Shown here in pieces: positions 9,219-16,633 of a DNA stretch of 64,000 nt (within the stretch, counting starts at the first letter, position 1; each line of letters begins with the position of its first letter). This stretch comes from Victivallis sp. Marseille-Q1083. Its GTDB lineage: Bacteria; Verrucomicrobiota; Lentisphaeria; Victivallales; Victivallaceae. The translations under genes were made by a program, and so were the position numbers. Under the pieces are notes generated by a model that made no database searches, was not told the DNA's origin, and saw only the letters and a list, made by a program, of their open reading frames with translations. Location: assembly GCF_903645315.1 (NCBI RefSeq), contig NZ_CAHJXL010000001.1:2945501-3009500 (forward strand), in the 5' to 3' direction.

Positions 9219-10349
9219 TTACATCTCGTCTGTTCGGTTATCATGGGACCAGCCGGTTGAATTGCCGGTGATAATTTGCGGCGGTAAAAAAATCCTTTCC
9301 GAAGGCAGCGGCCGTTTCCAGCGGCAGTAATCGACGATCCGGCTGATCATTTCCCGGCCGATCTGCCGGAAAGGCGGCGTGACGCGGCTGCAGATCGGAC
9401 AGACCGACGAGGCGCCGATGTACATGAAATCGATTTCCCGGCCGGGCTGCAGGTTCAATTTCGAAACCGCATTGTATAAAGGCTCCAAATGATCGCTGTT
9501 ATAGAACAGGAAGTCAGGCTTTTCCCGCCGCAGGAATGCGACAATCTCGTCCTCCGCTGCCACCACCGGAAAAGGCACCTCCTGCAGCGCGCCATCCGGC
9601 ACCGGCAGACCGGCGGCTCTTCCCAGCCGGCAGTATTCCAGCGTCCGCCAGTGCAGGAACGGCACATCGTCCGACGTTCTCGGCACTGCGATGCAGCCGC
9701 ACTTGCGGTAGCCGCGCGACTTGATCGTGTCGACCAGGCATTCGACCAGTTCCCGGTCGCTGTAGCCGACCGCCAGTTCAGGCTCGCGATATTCCGCCGG
9801 CGCCCCGAATTGAACTGTCGCCACCACCGCCACCTCGTTGGCGGCAACGGAACGCAGCTTGCGCCGTTGGTCGCCGTAGAAGATTGCCGCGTCGTAGCCG
9901 GCCAGGCGCTGCAACTGCCCGTTCAAGGCGAAATTGTCTTCCGCTTCCGGAAAATATTCCAGATGGATGTGGGTGTTGTGCGCAATCCCGACTTCCAGCA
10001 TGCCGCGGTAGATCTCGGTGTTGGCGTGCCAGTTGCCGACCGGCAGCACTTCCGGCAGAATCCCCACTTCCGGGAAAACCAGGATCACCCGCAGCGGCTT
10101 GTTGTCCACCGTATTGCTCCGGCTGACGAAAACCCCTCTGGCCGGCTCCCGGATGATCAGGCTGTCCTTCTCCAGCAATTCCAGCGCCTGGTTGACTACC
10201 CGGTCGCTGATCTTGAACTCCCTGGCCAGCACGCGAATGCTGTCGAGCTTCTTGCCGGCCGGATAACGGCCGGAGGAGATGCGCTCGAGCAGAATCTTAT
10301 AGAGCTGCTGGGGCAGTGGCGTCGATCGGTCTTTCTGCAATACTTCCAT
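9219..10349 (-). CDS. GntR-type HTH / LacI-type sensor repressor (cassette B)
   Basis: 376 residues. Residues about 8-75 form a GntR-like winged helix (PLPQQLYKILLERISSGRYP, then a recognition-helix region ending in GVFVSR). Residues about 85-365 look like a LacI/periplasmic-binding sensor that would bind a sugar. A near-consensus promoter with a palindrome just downstream suggests autoregulation. On the same strand downstream stood pseudopilin B and the GH42-like gene before the IS separated them. The palindrome also occurs at cassette A, so this protein may control both. Ligand unknown. Confidence 0.85.
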   Translation of the reverse strand: MEVLQKDRSTPLPQQLYKILLERISSGRYPAGKKLDSIRVLAREFKISDRVVNQALELLEKDSLIIREPARGVFVSRSNTVDNKPLRVILVFPEVGILPEVLPVGNWHANTEIYRGMLEVGIAHNTHIHLEYFPEAEDNFALNGQLQRLAGYDAAIFYGDQRRKLRSVAANEVAVVATVQFGAPAEYREPELAVGYSDRELVECLVDTIKSRGYRKCGCIAVPRTSDDVPFLHWRTLEYCRLGRAAGLPVPDGALQEVPFPVVAAEDEIVAFLRREKPDFLFYNSDHLEPLYNAVSKLNLQPGREIDFMYIGASSVCPICSRVTPPFRQIGREMISRIVDYCRWKRPLPSERIFLPPQIITGNSTGWSHDNRTDEM

Positions 10350-10385
10350 TTTTTTTCGGCTTGCTTTGATTTCAAAAACACATCA

Positions 10386-10401
10386 ACTGTTGTACTACAG
10401 T
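10386..10401. promoter_or_regulatory. Operator-like palindrome of the cassette B repressor
   Basis: ACTGTTGTACTACAGT is an inverted repeat (ACTGT/ACAGT with central GTAC) lying at the expected transcription start, 6 bp past the -10. A binding site there would block transcription. The same ACTGTTNNNNTACAG pattern occurs at 1966-1980. Confidence 0.5.
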
Positions 10402-10406
10402 CAATA

Positions 10407-10435
10407 ATTATAGCAAGAAAATGGAAAAAAGTCAA
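10407..10435 (-). promoter_or_regulatory. Consensus promoter for the cassette B repressor
   Basis: On the minus strand, TTGACT (10435-10430), a 17-bp spacer ending in TTGC, and TATAAT (10412-10407): a full -35 plus an extended -10. Confidence 0.85.
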
Positions 10436-10548
10436 CCCCCCTACAGAAAATTTCCGATTATTTTTATTTATTTTTATTTGTTTTTGACCTGTGCAGAGCC
10501 AATCGATTTTCCGTATTGTCATTGTACCGGCCGCGGCCGCGCGAAAGA

Positions 10549-10583
10549 GAAAGCGGGAAGCAAATTTTTTGCTTCCCGCTTTC
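10549..10583. terminator. Long perfect hairpin between repressor and phosphoesterase
   Basis: GAAAGCGGGAAGCAAA (10549-10564) and TTTGCTTCCCGCTTTC (10568-10583) form a perfect 16-bp stem with a 3-nt loop. It lies 27 bp past the stop of the phosphoesterase (minus strand). No T-run follows on either strand, so the terminator call is tentative. Confidence 0.55.
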
Positions 10584-10610
10584 GACTGCGCTCCTGCGGG
10601 ACGGCTTCGC

Positions 10611-11792
10611 TCAGGGAATCAGTTGCAGCGCTTCTTCCCCCCCTCCCTGGCGGTCCTGGTTGACGAAGCGCACTTCGGCCCGGCCCGGCGTCAGCGCCAC
10701 CGCCGCACCGGTAAACTGGCTGCGGTCCTTGCCGGGCAGCGAACCGACCACCACCGGACAGGGCTGTCCCAGGTGGTCGAGTTCATCGCCGACATGGGTG
10801 ATGTACAAATCGTGGATATGGCCGGACAGCATCAACTGGGGATGGACATTCTCCGCCAGCAGCCGGCACCATTCCCGATAGAGCTCCTGCTCGATGTCGA
10901 ACGGCGGTTTCAGTACCTGCGAAAACGGCACATGCGAAACCACCAGCCGGTATTCGACGCCGGGCGCCGCGTATTCGTTGCCGGCATCGGCGATCACCTG
11001 TTTGAGGAATGCCGTTTCGCGCTGCCGGAAGGCGTGGCAGGCCATCGTGTTGCCGTATTCCGGATGATCGTCCGGTTTGTCCTCGCCGCAGTCCAGCACG
11101 ATTCCCCAGACCGGTCCGAGCCGGAAGGTAAAATAGGAATTGCCGTTCAGCGTCGGGGTGTGTTCCGCCAATTTTTCCGCATAAATGCCGCGGAGGTCGT
11201 GATTGCCGCGGGAAAAGACCACCGGGATTTCCCCTTTGGAGATATTGCCGGCGATGGCGTGGATGGTGGTGAAATTCTGAATGTCGCCGCTGTCTTCCGG
11301 AATGTCGCCGTTCAGGATCAGCAGATCGAGGTCGGCTCCGAAATATCCGGCCGCCGCGACCGGGGCGTCGATCCGGTTGTGCGCGTCGGCGATATGAAAG
11401 ATCCGGATGTCATCTCCCCGGACCGGCCGGAAAGAAAATTCCAGCTTGTTCACTTCGCTGGTTTTGGAAAAATAAGGCAGGCGCTCTTCCACTTCGCGAT
11501 AGCAGATCGTGTAATGGCCGGCATCGTCCAAATCCTTCATCGGCACGGTCATCCGGTGGGTCGTGGTGGCGGAGCGCAGGATGCCGCAGGATTCGTCGTA
11601 ATATTCATTGCCGTTCACCTCGCACCACATCAGGGTTTCCTGCTTGACCGGCACCAGAATCTGATATTCGTCGCCGACGGCGTATACCACCGGATAAGTG
11701 CTGAAGATCGTTTCGGGAAGTTCGGCAGCACCCATTGCGCCGCCGCATAGCATTCCCAGAGCCGCCGCAGTAAGACACGACAATTTTTTCAT
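10611..11792 (-). CDS. Exported calcineurin-like metallophosphoesterase
   Basis: 393 residues with a signal peptide (MKKLSCLTAAALGMLCGGAM). After an N-terminal beta domain (about 25-140), the metallophosphoesterase motifs appear in order: HIADAHN (D-x-H, about 150), LNGDIPE (G-D), RGNHDLR (G-N-H-D, about 213), then SHVPF and SGHIHDLYITH (G-H-x-H, about 310-325). These bind the two-metal centre. The protein presumably acts outside the cytoplasmic membrane on phosphate esters. It has its own transcription unit and a hairpin downstream. Substrate not inferable. Confidence 0.85.
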   Translation of the reverse strand: MKKLSCLTAAALGMLCGGAMGAAELPETIFSTYPVVYAVGDEYQILVPVKQETLMWCEVNGNEYYDESCGILRSATTTHRMTVPMKDLDDAGHYTICYREVEERLPYFSKTSEVNKLEFSFRPVRGDDIRIFHIADAHNRIDAPVAAAGYFGADLDLLILNGDIPEDSGDIQNFTTIHAIAGNISKGEIPVVFSRGNHDLRGIYAEKLAEHTPTLNGNSYFTFRLGPVWGIVLDCGEDKPDDHPEYGNTMACHAFRQRETAFLKQVIADAGNEYAAPGVEYRLVVSHVPFSQVLKPPFDIEQELYREWCRLLAENVHPQLMLSGHIHDLYITHVGDELDHLGQPCPVVVGSLPGKDRSQFTGAAVALTPGRAEVRFVNQDRQGGGEEALQLIP

Positions 11793-11938
11793 TGATTTTC
11801 TTTCTGTTGTTTGATGATAATAGGTTGCGCCTGTTTTACGATTGAAAAAGAGAGATACCGCGAAATCCGGGTCAATTTAGCATGAACTGTCTAGTTTGTC
11901 CAGTCGGAATTGCCGAATGCGGTCGATGCCGATGCCGG

Positions 11939-12262
11939 TCATTCTTCAAAACAGCACCAGAAACACCGGTCGAGATCGACATTGCCGTTGGGACGGAATG
12001 CCACGTTTTCCCGCCGGAGCAGAGCGGCCTGTTCCGGCCAGCCGGGCGCGCAGCGGCCGGCGGCATTGACCACCCGGTGACAGGGCAGTTTCAGCTTCGA
12101 CGGCGCTTCGCGCAGAAATTTGCCGACCAGCCGGGGATGTCTGGGATGACCGGCCAGGAAGGCGAGTTGTCCATAAGTGGCGACCCAGCCCTGCGGAATT
12201 ACCTTCACCAGAGCATAGACCTGCTGCCGGAACTCTTCCTGTACCATCGGACTTCCACTCAT
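11939..12262 (-). CDS. MGMT-family / alkyltransferase-like DNA repair protein
   Basis: About 107 residues covering only the DNA-binding, active-site domain of O6-alkylguanine methyltransferases: VPQGWVATYGQLA type helix-turn-helix entry and the PCHRVV motif with the acceptor Cys. Alkyltransferase-like proteins are also this short but usually carry Trp in place of that Cys, so this one may still transfer alkyl groups. The ATG at 12262 overlaps the stop of the upstream repressor (TGATG), implying coupled translation; a GTG at 12265 and an ATG at 12244 are alternatives, the last with a GGAAG site. Coupling to a sugar-type repressor is odd. Confidence 0.75.
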   Translation of the reverse strand: MSGSPMVQEEFRQQVYALVKVIPQGWVATYGQLAFLAGHPRHPRLVGKFLREAPSKLKLPCHRVVNAAGRCAPGWPEQAALLRRENVAFRPNGNVDLDRCFWCCFEE

Positions 12263-13305
12263 CACTGCCGGGAAGGCGGCTGGGTGCTCGCTTTGAACAG
12301 GCAGGAAGTCGGCAGCAGGATTTTCTGCGGCTCGCCGGAGCGGGCGAGCAGCTCCAGCGCCCGGCTGATGCTTTCCTTGACCGGCAGCACGACGGTGCTG
12401 ATTTCGTCGCCGCCGTGCTCCATGCCGCCGAGCGCGGCGATGCTGATATCCTTGCCGACCTGGTAGCCGGCCGCGGTGAACGCCTTGGCCAGTTTGGCGG
12501 CGTAATAGTGCTGGATGAGCAGGACGGCGGTGCAGTTCCGGTAAATTTCGTCGAGCAGGCTTTTTTCAAAAATAAAATCGTGGACCAAAATAAGCTTGAT
12601 CAGACGGTTTTCGACATAATGACCGTGGCGGTGCAGCATTTCGGCATAAGCCGCCAGTACGGTCATGCACGGGATGATGTCCTCGTCCATGATCATGATT
12701 TGGCGGTGTCCGAGCTCGAACAGATGCGCCAGCATGGTCCGGACGCCGCCGGCGAGATCGGCGTTGATGCAACTGAACGGCCCGCCCTGCAGCCAGAAAT
12801 CGTTGATGATGACTGTATTGATCGATTTTTCCTGCAGCAGCTTCCAGATTTCCGGCTCGTTGGTGACCGAAAACGGAAACCGGATCATGTCGTGGCACGG
12901 CACCGCCGGCAATTGCCGGATGAAGGCGGCTTCGCCGGTGCCGTCGCCGATCAGCGGCCGGATGTTCCGCTCGGTCAGTTGATGCGACAGTTCGGCGAGC
13001 ATCGAGACGTGGAGCGGATTGTAACTGGAGTGCATCGGAAAGGCGACGGTCCGCAAGCCGCCGGGCTGGCGGCGGTCGGCGACGAAGGTGCCGACACCGT
13101 TGCGGCGGACCAGATGCCCTTTGTCGGCCATCTTCAGCAGCGCCAGATTGACGGTGGCGAGCGAGACGCCGTAGCGGTCGGCCAACTGCCGGTTGACCGG
13201 GATGCGGTCGCCGGGCTTCAGCCTGCCGGATTTGATCTGGCCGACCAGATCGGCTTCCACCCGGTCGGTACAGCGAATTTTCGGATTTTTAGTCGGTGTC
13301 GCCAT
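12262..13305 (-). CDS. GntR-type HTH / LacI-type sensor repressor upstream of cassette C
   Basis: About 347 residues. The frame is open to 13374, but that start lies inside the promoter, so the ATG at 13305 (MATPTKNPKIRCTDRVEADL) is preferred. Residues about 15-80 are a GntR-like winged helix (DRIPVNRQLADRYGVSLATV); the rest is a LacI-like ligand domain. It is divergent from pseudopilin C (13786), with about 480 bp between, and could control that cassette. Its stop overlaps the MGMT-like gene. Confidence 0.83.
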   Translation of the reverse strand: MATPTKNPKIRCTDRVEADLVGQIKSGRLKPGDRIPVNRQLADRYGVSLATVNLALLKMADKGHLVRRNGVGTFVADRRQPGGLRTVAFPMHSSYNPLHVSMLAELSHQLTERNIRPLIGDGTGEAAFIRQLPAVPCHDMIRFPFSVTNEPEIWKLLQEKSINTVIINDFWLQGGPFSCINADLAGGVRTMLAHLFELGHRQIMIMDEDIIPCMTVLAAYAEMLHRHGHYVENRLIKLILVHDFIFEKSLLDEIYRNCTAVLLIQHYYAAKLAKAFTAAGYQVGKDISIAALGGMEHGGDEISTVVLPVKESISRALELLARSGEPQKILLPTSCLFKASTQPPSRQ

Positions 13306-13349
13306 CTTAATTTTCCGGGACCTTTTACAGTGATTGCTACTTTTTATAA

Positions 13350-13378
13350 AGTATAGCATATTTTGAAAAAACAATCAA
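13350..13378 (-). promoter_or_regulatory. Promoter for repressor 12262-13305
   Basis: Minus strand: TTGATT (13378-13373), 17-bp spacer ending TGC, TATACT (13355-13350). The palindrome TACTTTTTATAAAGTA overlaps the -10 and is a candidate autoregulatory site. Confidence 0.7.
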
Positions 13379-13634
13379 GTGCCGCGGCGAGGTTTTTTTG
13401 AAAAATTTCTGACGTTTTATTAGAAAGCTTGTGAAGATAAAAATAATTTTCGAAAAAATTCAGCTTTGAAATCAATTTTTTTCCCTTTCGAAAAGTCTGC
13501 CTGCCAGTTGGAATAAAAGCTGTTAATTATATATAATATGTTTGAAATGAATATTTTTTAATATTTATTTTTTATGTGTTTTGTCTTGAATTTTTGGTAA
13601 GCTAATAAAAAAGTGGTTTTTTTATGAAAAGCTA

Positions 13635-13663
13635 TTGACATTTCTGCGGAATTTTGCTATAAT
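13635..13663 (+). promoter_or_regulatory. Consensus promoter for cassette C
   Basis: TTGACA at 13635-13640, 17-bp spacer ending TTGC, TATAAT at 13658-13663: perfect hexamers and an extended -10. The leader to the ATG at 13786 is about 115 nt. Confidence 0.88.
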
Positions 13664-13785
13664 TAAAACATGGAACCAATTGGCTGCTGAACCGGTAGGG
13701 TCGACTGGTCAAGAGTTATCGGCCGAAAATTGATCGGAATCAAAAAATTCCGACCACCAAACAGTATGGAAGGAAAAGTGAAAAG

Positions 13786-14535
13786 ATGAAAAAGTGTTTT
13801 ACATTGATCGAATTGTTGGTAGTAATCGCTATTATAGCAATTCTTGCCAGTATGTTGCTGCCGGCATTGGGCAAGGCGAAAAGCAAAGCGCTGGATATCT
13901 CCTGCCGGAGCAATTTGAAGCAGCTCGGTTTGCTCAATGTGCTGTATATCGACGACTACGACGGCTGGGCGATGTCAGCGCGGATTCCGAGAGCGGGGCA
14001 GGCGAACAGTTGCTGGGGTGCGTCCGTCTGGAGTGTGACGCTCGCCGAAGATTACGGCGCGGCCGGCAACCTGTTTGTCTGCCCCGCCAGCTCGGGCAAA
14101 TGGGATGAGGATGACATTGCCCATGGAAATCAAAGCATCGGCCTGTCGTTTAATACGTTCGGCTATGGTATTGGGCACGGCGGCCAGAATCCGGTGAAAT
14201 TTGCCGCTCCCGGCGAATTGTCGCATGGTTCCTCGCCGGTTGTTTTCGCCGATACGCCCTCGCATCTGGAATTCAACAGCGACAAAGCCGCCGGCGCGTA
14301 TTTTGCGGCGGAAATCATAACCGACCGGGACGACATCGACAATGCGTTCTGGCCGATGCTCGGCAGCGGAGACGGGGGGTATCACTGGTATCCGATGAGC
14401 AGCCGGCATAACCTGAGGGTCAATGTCGGCATGTATGACGGCAGCGCGACTCAGTTGATGCGCCGCGAGTGTGGCGCCAGGTACGTGGAGCTGTTCCGGC
14501 CGATTCAGGTGGATGGCTCGTGGAAATTTAATTAA
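13786..14535 (+). CDS. Pseudopilin with H-X9-DG motif (cassette C)
   Basis: 249 residues beginning [17 protein letters not shown]; the residue before the cleavage site is Cys. The C-terminal motif [12 protein letters not shown] keeps the exact H-X9-DG spacing. The start has AAGGAAAAG just upstream. Only 28 bp separate its stop from the following hydrolase gene, so the two should share a transcript. It is expressed from a perfect promoter and probably regulated by the divergent repressor. Confidence 0.9.
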   Translation: MKKCFTLIELLVVIAIIAILASMLLPALGKAKSKALDISCRSNLKQLGLLNVLYIDDYDGWAMSARIPRAGQANSCWGASVWSVTLAEDYGAAGNLFVCPASSGKWDEDDIAHGNQSIGLSFNTFGYGIGHGGQNPVKFAAPGELSHGSSPVVFADTPSHLEFNSDKAAGAYFAAEIITDRDDIDNAFWPMLGSGDGGYHWYPMSSRHNLRVNVGMYDGSATQLMRRECGARYVELFRPIQVDGSWKFN

Positions 14536-14563
14536 GATACCGCTGACAGAGTATGGGATAATT

Positions 14564-16609
14564 ATGTTGTTCAAAAGAATATTGTTCCTCATATTGATGC
14601 CCGCAGTCGGCCTGGCGGTGAAGCCGGAGGATTTTTCCGGCTATAAGGCTGCGGTCCTGCCGCAGGTGAGGAAAACCAATCTGCTGGAAGATCCGGCGTT
14701 CAGCGATGTCGGCTGCTGGAAGGGGCTGCGCTCCGGGGTCGGCATTGAAAATGGCTGCGGCCGAAACCAGACAGCTGGTTTGAAGTACGATCGCACATTG
14801 CCGGATGAATACGTGATCTCCTATCAGAATGTAGTTTTGCAGCCCGGAACATCTTATCGTTTCGGAGTCTGGATCAAAACCGAAGGCGAGCTTGAAGGGG
14901 ATGGCGCGGCTTTGTGCATGGAGCACTACGACCGCAACGGCAGCTGGCGTTCAACCGCGCATTCCTCCTCCCGAGTAACTGATGCTTCTCATTGGCAATG
15001 GATAGAAGGGACGCTTGCCACGCCTCCGGAAGCGGAAGGGGAGTTGGTTTATCGCTTTTCCTGTTACATGATGAAAGGGACGACCGGACTGGCGTTTTTT
15101 GATGACGCGGTGGTCGAGGAGATCGCCGAATCCGGATGGCTTATTGCACAGACATGGCCGACCCATAGCGTTTGTCCGGCCTCCGACGGCAAACTCAAAC
15201 TCTCTTGCCTCAAGGCCGGAGACACCGGACGGGAAATCGTTTACGAAGAGCTGGTCTGCCTGGGACGCTTGTCTGTCGATGGCGGAGGAGTCGTGGAAAG
15301 GACGGCGGAACTTAATGCCAGTGGCTGCGTAACCTTGCAATTCGGCAAGCTTGCACCCGGCAGGGGAGAACTGGAAATAATCATTGCCGATCCGCAAAGC
15401 AGAAGTTTCATCGGGCGTCAGAAATGGCCTGTTTCCATCGAAGCGCGCGACAGCGCCGGAGTTCAGATTGATGAACATGGCCGTACCCTGGTAAATGGAA
15501 AACCTTTCATGCCGATCGGGCTTTACTGCTACGACCTGCAAAAAGAGGATTTGGATTGCATTGCCGATTCGGCTTTTAACACAGTGCTGCCGTATGGAAG
15601 TTTGGATTTGCGTTTCAACGGCTCGTCTTTCACGCATCGGGCGGCGATCCGCGAGGTCCTGGATTATTGTGAGCAAAAGGGTTTGAAGCTGATTTTCGCC
15701 TTGAAGGACCTTTTGCCGGCTCCGGTTGTTGCTTCGCCGGTTGCGGAGTGGAACGGGATCGAGGGCGGTGATGAAATTGTGAAACGGGTTGTCGAAAGCC
15801 TTGGCGACCATCCCGCCATTCTGGCGTGGTATATTTGCGATGAGGCCGATGTCAACCAGCTGGACACTCTTGTCGCCCGGCGGCGGCTGATGAATTGCCT
15901 GGATCCCTCGCGCCCATCGCTGGCGGTTTTCTACCAGATCGAATCCATTCCCTGCTATCTTCCCTGTTCGGACATTCTCGGTCTCGATCCGTATCCGATC
16001 GCCCGCAACGCCTGCAACCAGATGACGGTGGTCGAACAGGCTATGAATTGGGGTGAACGCTGCGGCATGCCGCTCTGGACGGTTCCGCAGATCTACAACG
16101 CCGGCCTCTACGATCCGGAGGTCCGGGAAGGCGATACCGCGAAGTTCTACCGGGAATACACCGACCCGACCGAACATCAGATGCTGGCGATCGTCCTGCG
16201 CGAAGTGATTGCCGGCGCCAAAGGTTTTATCTTTTATTCCTATTTCGACCTGCGGCCGGGCCGCGGTCCCGATTCGAAGCAATTCGAACGGCGCTGGCCG
16301 GAAGTCTGCCGGGTGGCGTCGATTCTGAAATCGCTGGAGCCGTTCATCCTGAGCACGGCGGCCGGACCGGCCGTGACAATCGAACCGCGCCGGGGGGAGG
16401 TACGGGCCCGCTGCCTGGCGGATCAGGCCGGCCGGCACCGGCTGTTGGTGACCGGCAACGGGCCGGGAAGGTCGGAGGCGCTGCTGGAACTGCCGGAAGA
16501 GTTCGGGTCTTTTCAATCCACCACCGGCAATACGGAAAATCTTGGCGGCGGCCGATACCGTTTTGCCGGGGAAAATATCTCGTGTGATTGGTTGATCGAA
16601 ACCCGCTGA
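14564..16609 (+). CDS. Exported TIM-barrel (clan GH-A-like) glycoside hydrolase (cassette C)
   Basis: About 681 residues. An in-frame start at 14471 exists, but the ATG at 14564 gives a clean signal peptide (MLFKRILFLILMPAVGLA) right after pseudopilin C. Residues about 35-190 resemble a CBM4/9-type jelly roll (LLEDPAFSDVGCWKG). From about 310 the motif VNGKPFMPIGLYCYD opens a GH2/GH5-like barrel, with ILAWYICDEADVN as the likely acid/base strand (Glu in CDEAD) and GFIFYSYFDLR near the barrel end. A paralogue with the carbohydrate-binding domain moved to the C terminus is at 37597-39618. Family and substrate are uncertain. Confidence 0.78.
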   Translation: MLFKRILFLILMPAVGLAVKPEDFSGYKAAVLPQVRKTNLLEDPAFSDVGCWKGLRSGVGIENGCGRNQTAGLKYDRTLPDEYVISYQNVVLQPGTSYRFGVWIKTEGELEGDGAALCMEHYDRNGSWRSTAHSSSRVTDASHWQWIEGTLATPPEAEGELVYRFSCYMMKGTTGLAFFDDAVVEEIAESGWLIAQTWPTHSVCPASDGKLKLSCLKAGDTGREIVYEELVCLGRLSVDGGGVVERTAELNASGCVTLQFGKLAPGRGELEIIIADPQSRSFIGRQKWPVSIEARDSAGVQIDEHGRTLVNGKPFMPIGLYCYDLQKEDLDCIADSAFNTVLPYGSLDLRFNGSSFTHRAAIREVLDYCEQKGLKLIFALKDLLPAPVVASPVAEWNGIEGGDEIVKRVVESLGDHPAILAWYICDEADVNQLDTLVARRRLMNCLDPSRPSLAVFYQIESIPCYLPCSDILGLDPYPIARNACNQMTVVEQAMNWGERCGMPLWTVPQIYNAGLYDPEVREGDTAKFYREYTDPTEHQMLAIVLREVIAGAKGFIFYSYFDLRPGRGPDSKQFERRWPEVCRVASILKSLEPFILSTAAGPAVTIEPRRGEVRARCLADQAGRHRLLVTGNGPGRSEALLELPEEFGSFQSTTGNTENLGGGRYRFAGENISCDWLIETR

Positions 16610-16633
16610 CTTCACTGATTGAATAGGATGGAA

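Larger units (their letters stand above)
13306..13785. other. Divergent AT-rich control region of cassette C
   Basis: 480 bp between divergent genes, far more AT-rich than its flanks. It contains a minus-strand promoter (13350-13378), a plus-strand promoter (13635-13663), the palindrome TACTTTTTATAAAGTA at 13338-13353 over the minus -10, and CCAATTGG at 13676-13683 just past the plus -10. The rest (about 13380-13630) shows poly-A/T tracts and no reading frame or RNA I can support. Confidence 0.6.

Noticed and set aside
13380-13630. Possible replication origin because of AT-rich tracts
   Set aside because: No DnaA-box cluster or origin-associated genes; AT-richness is shared by all cassette control regions here.
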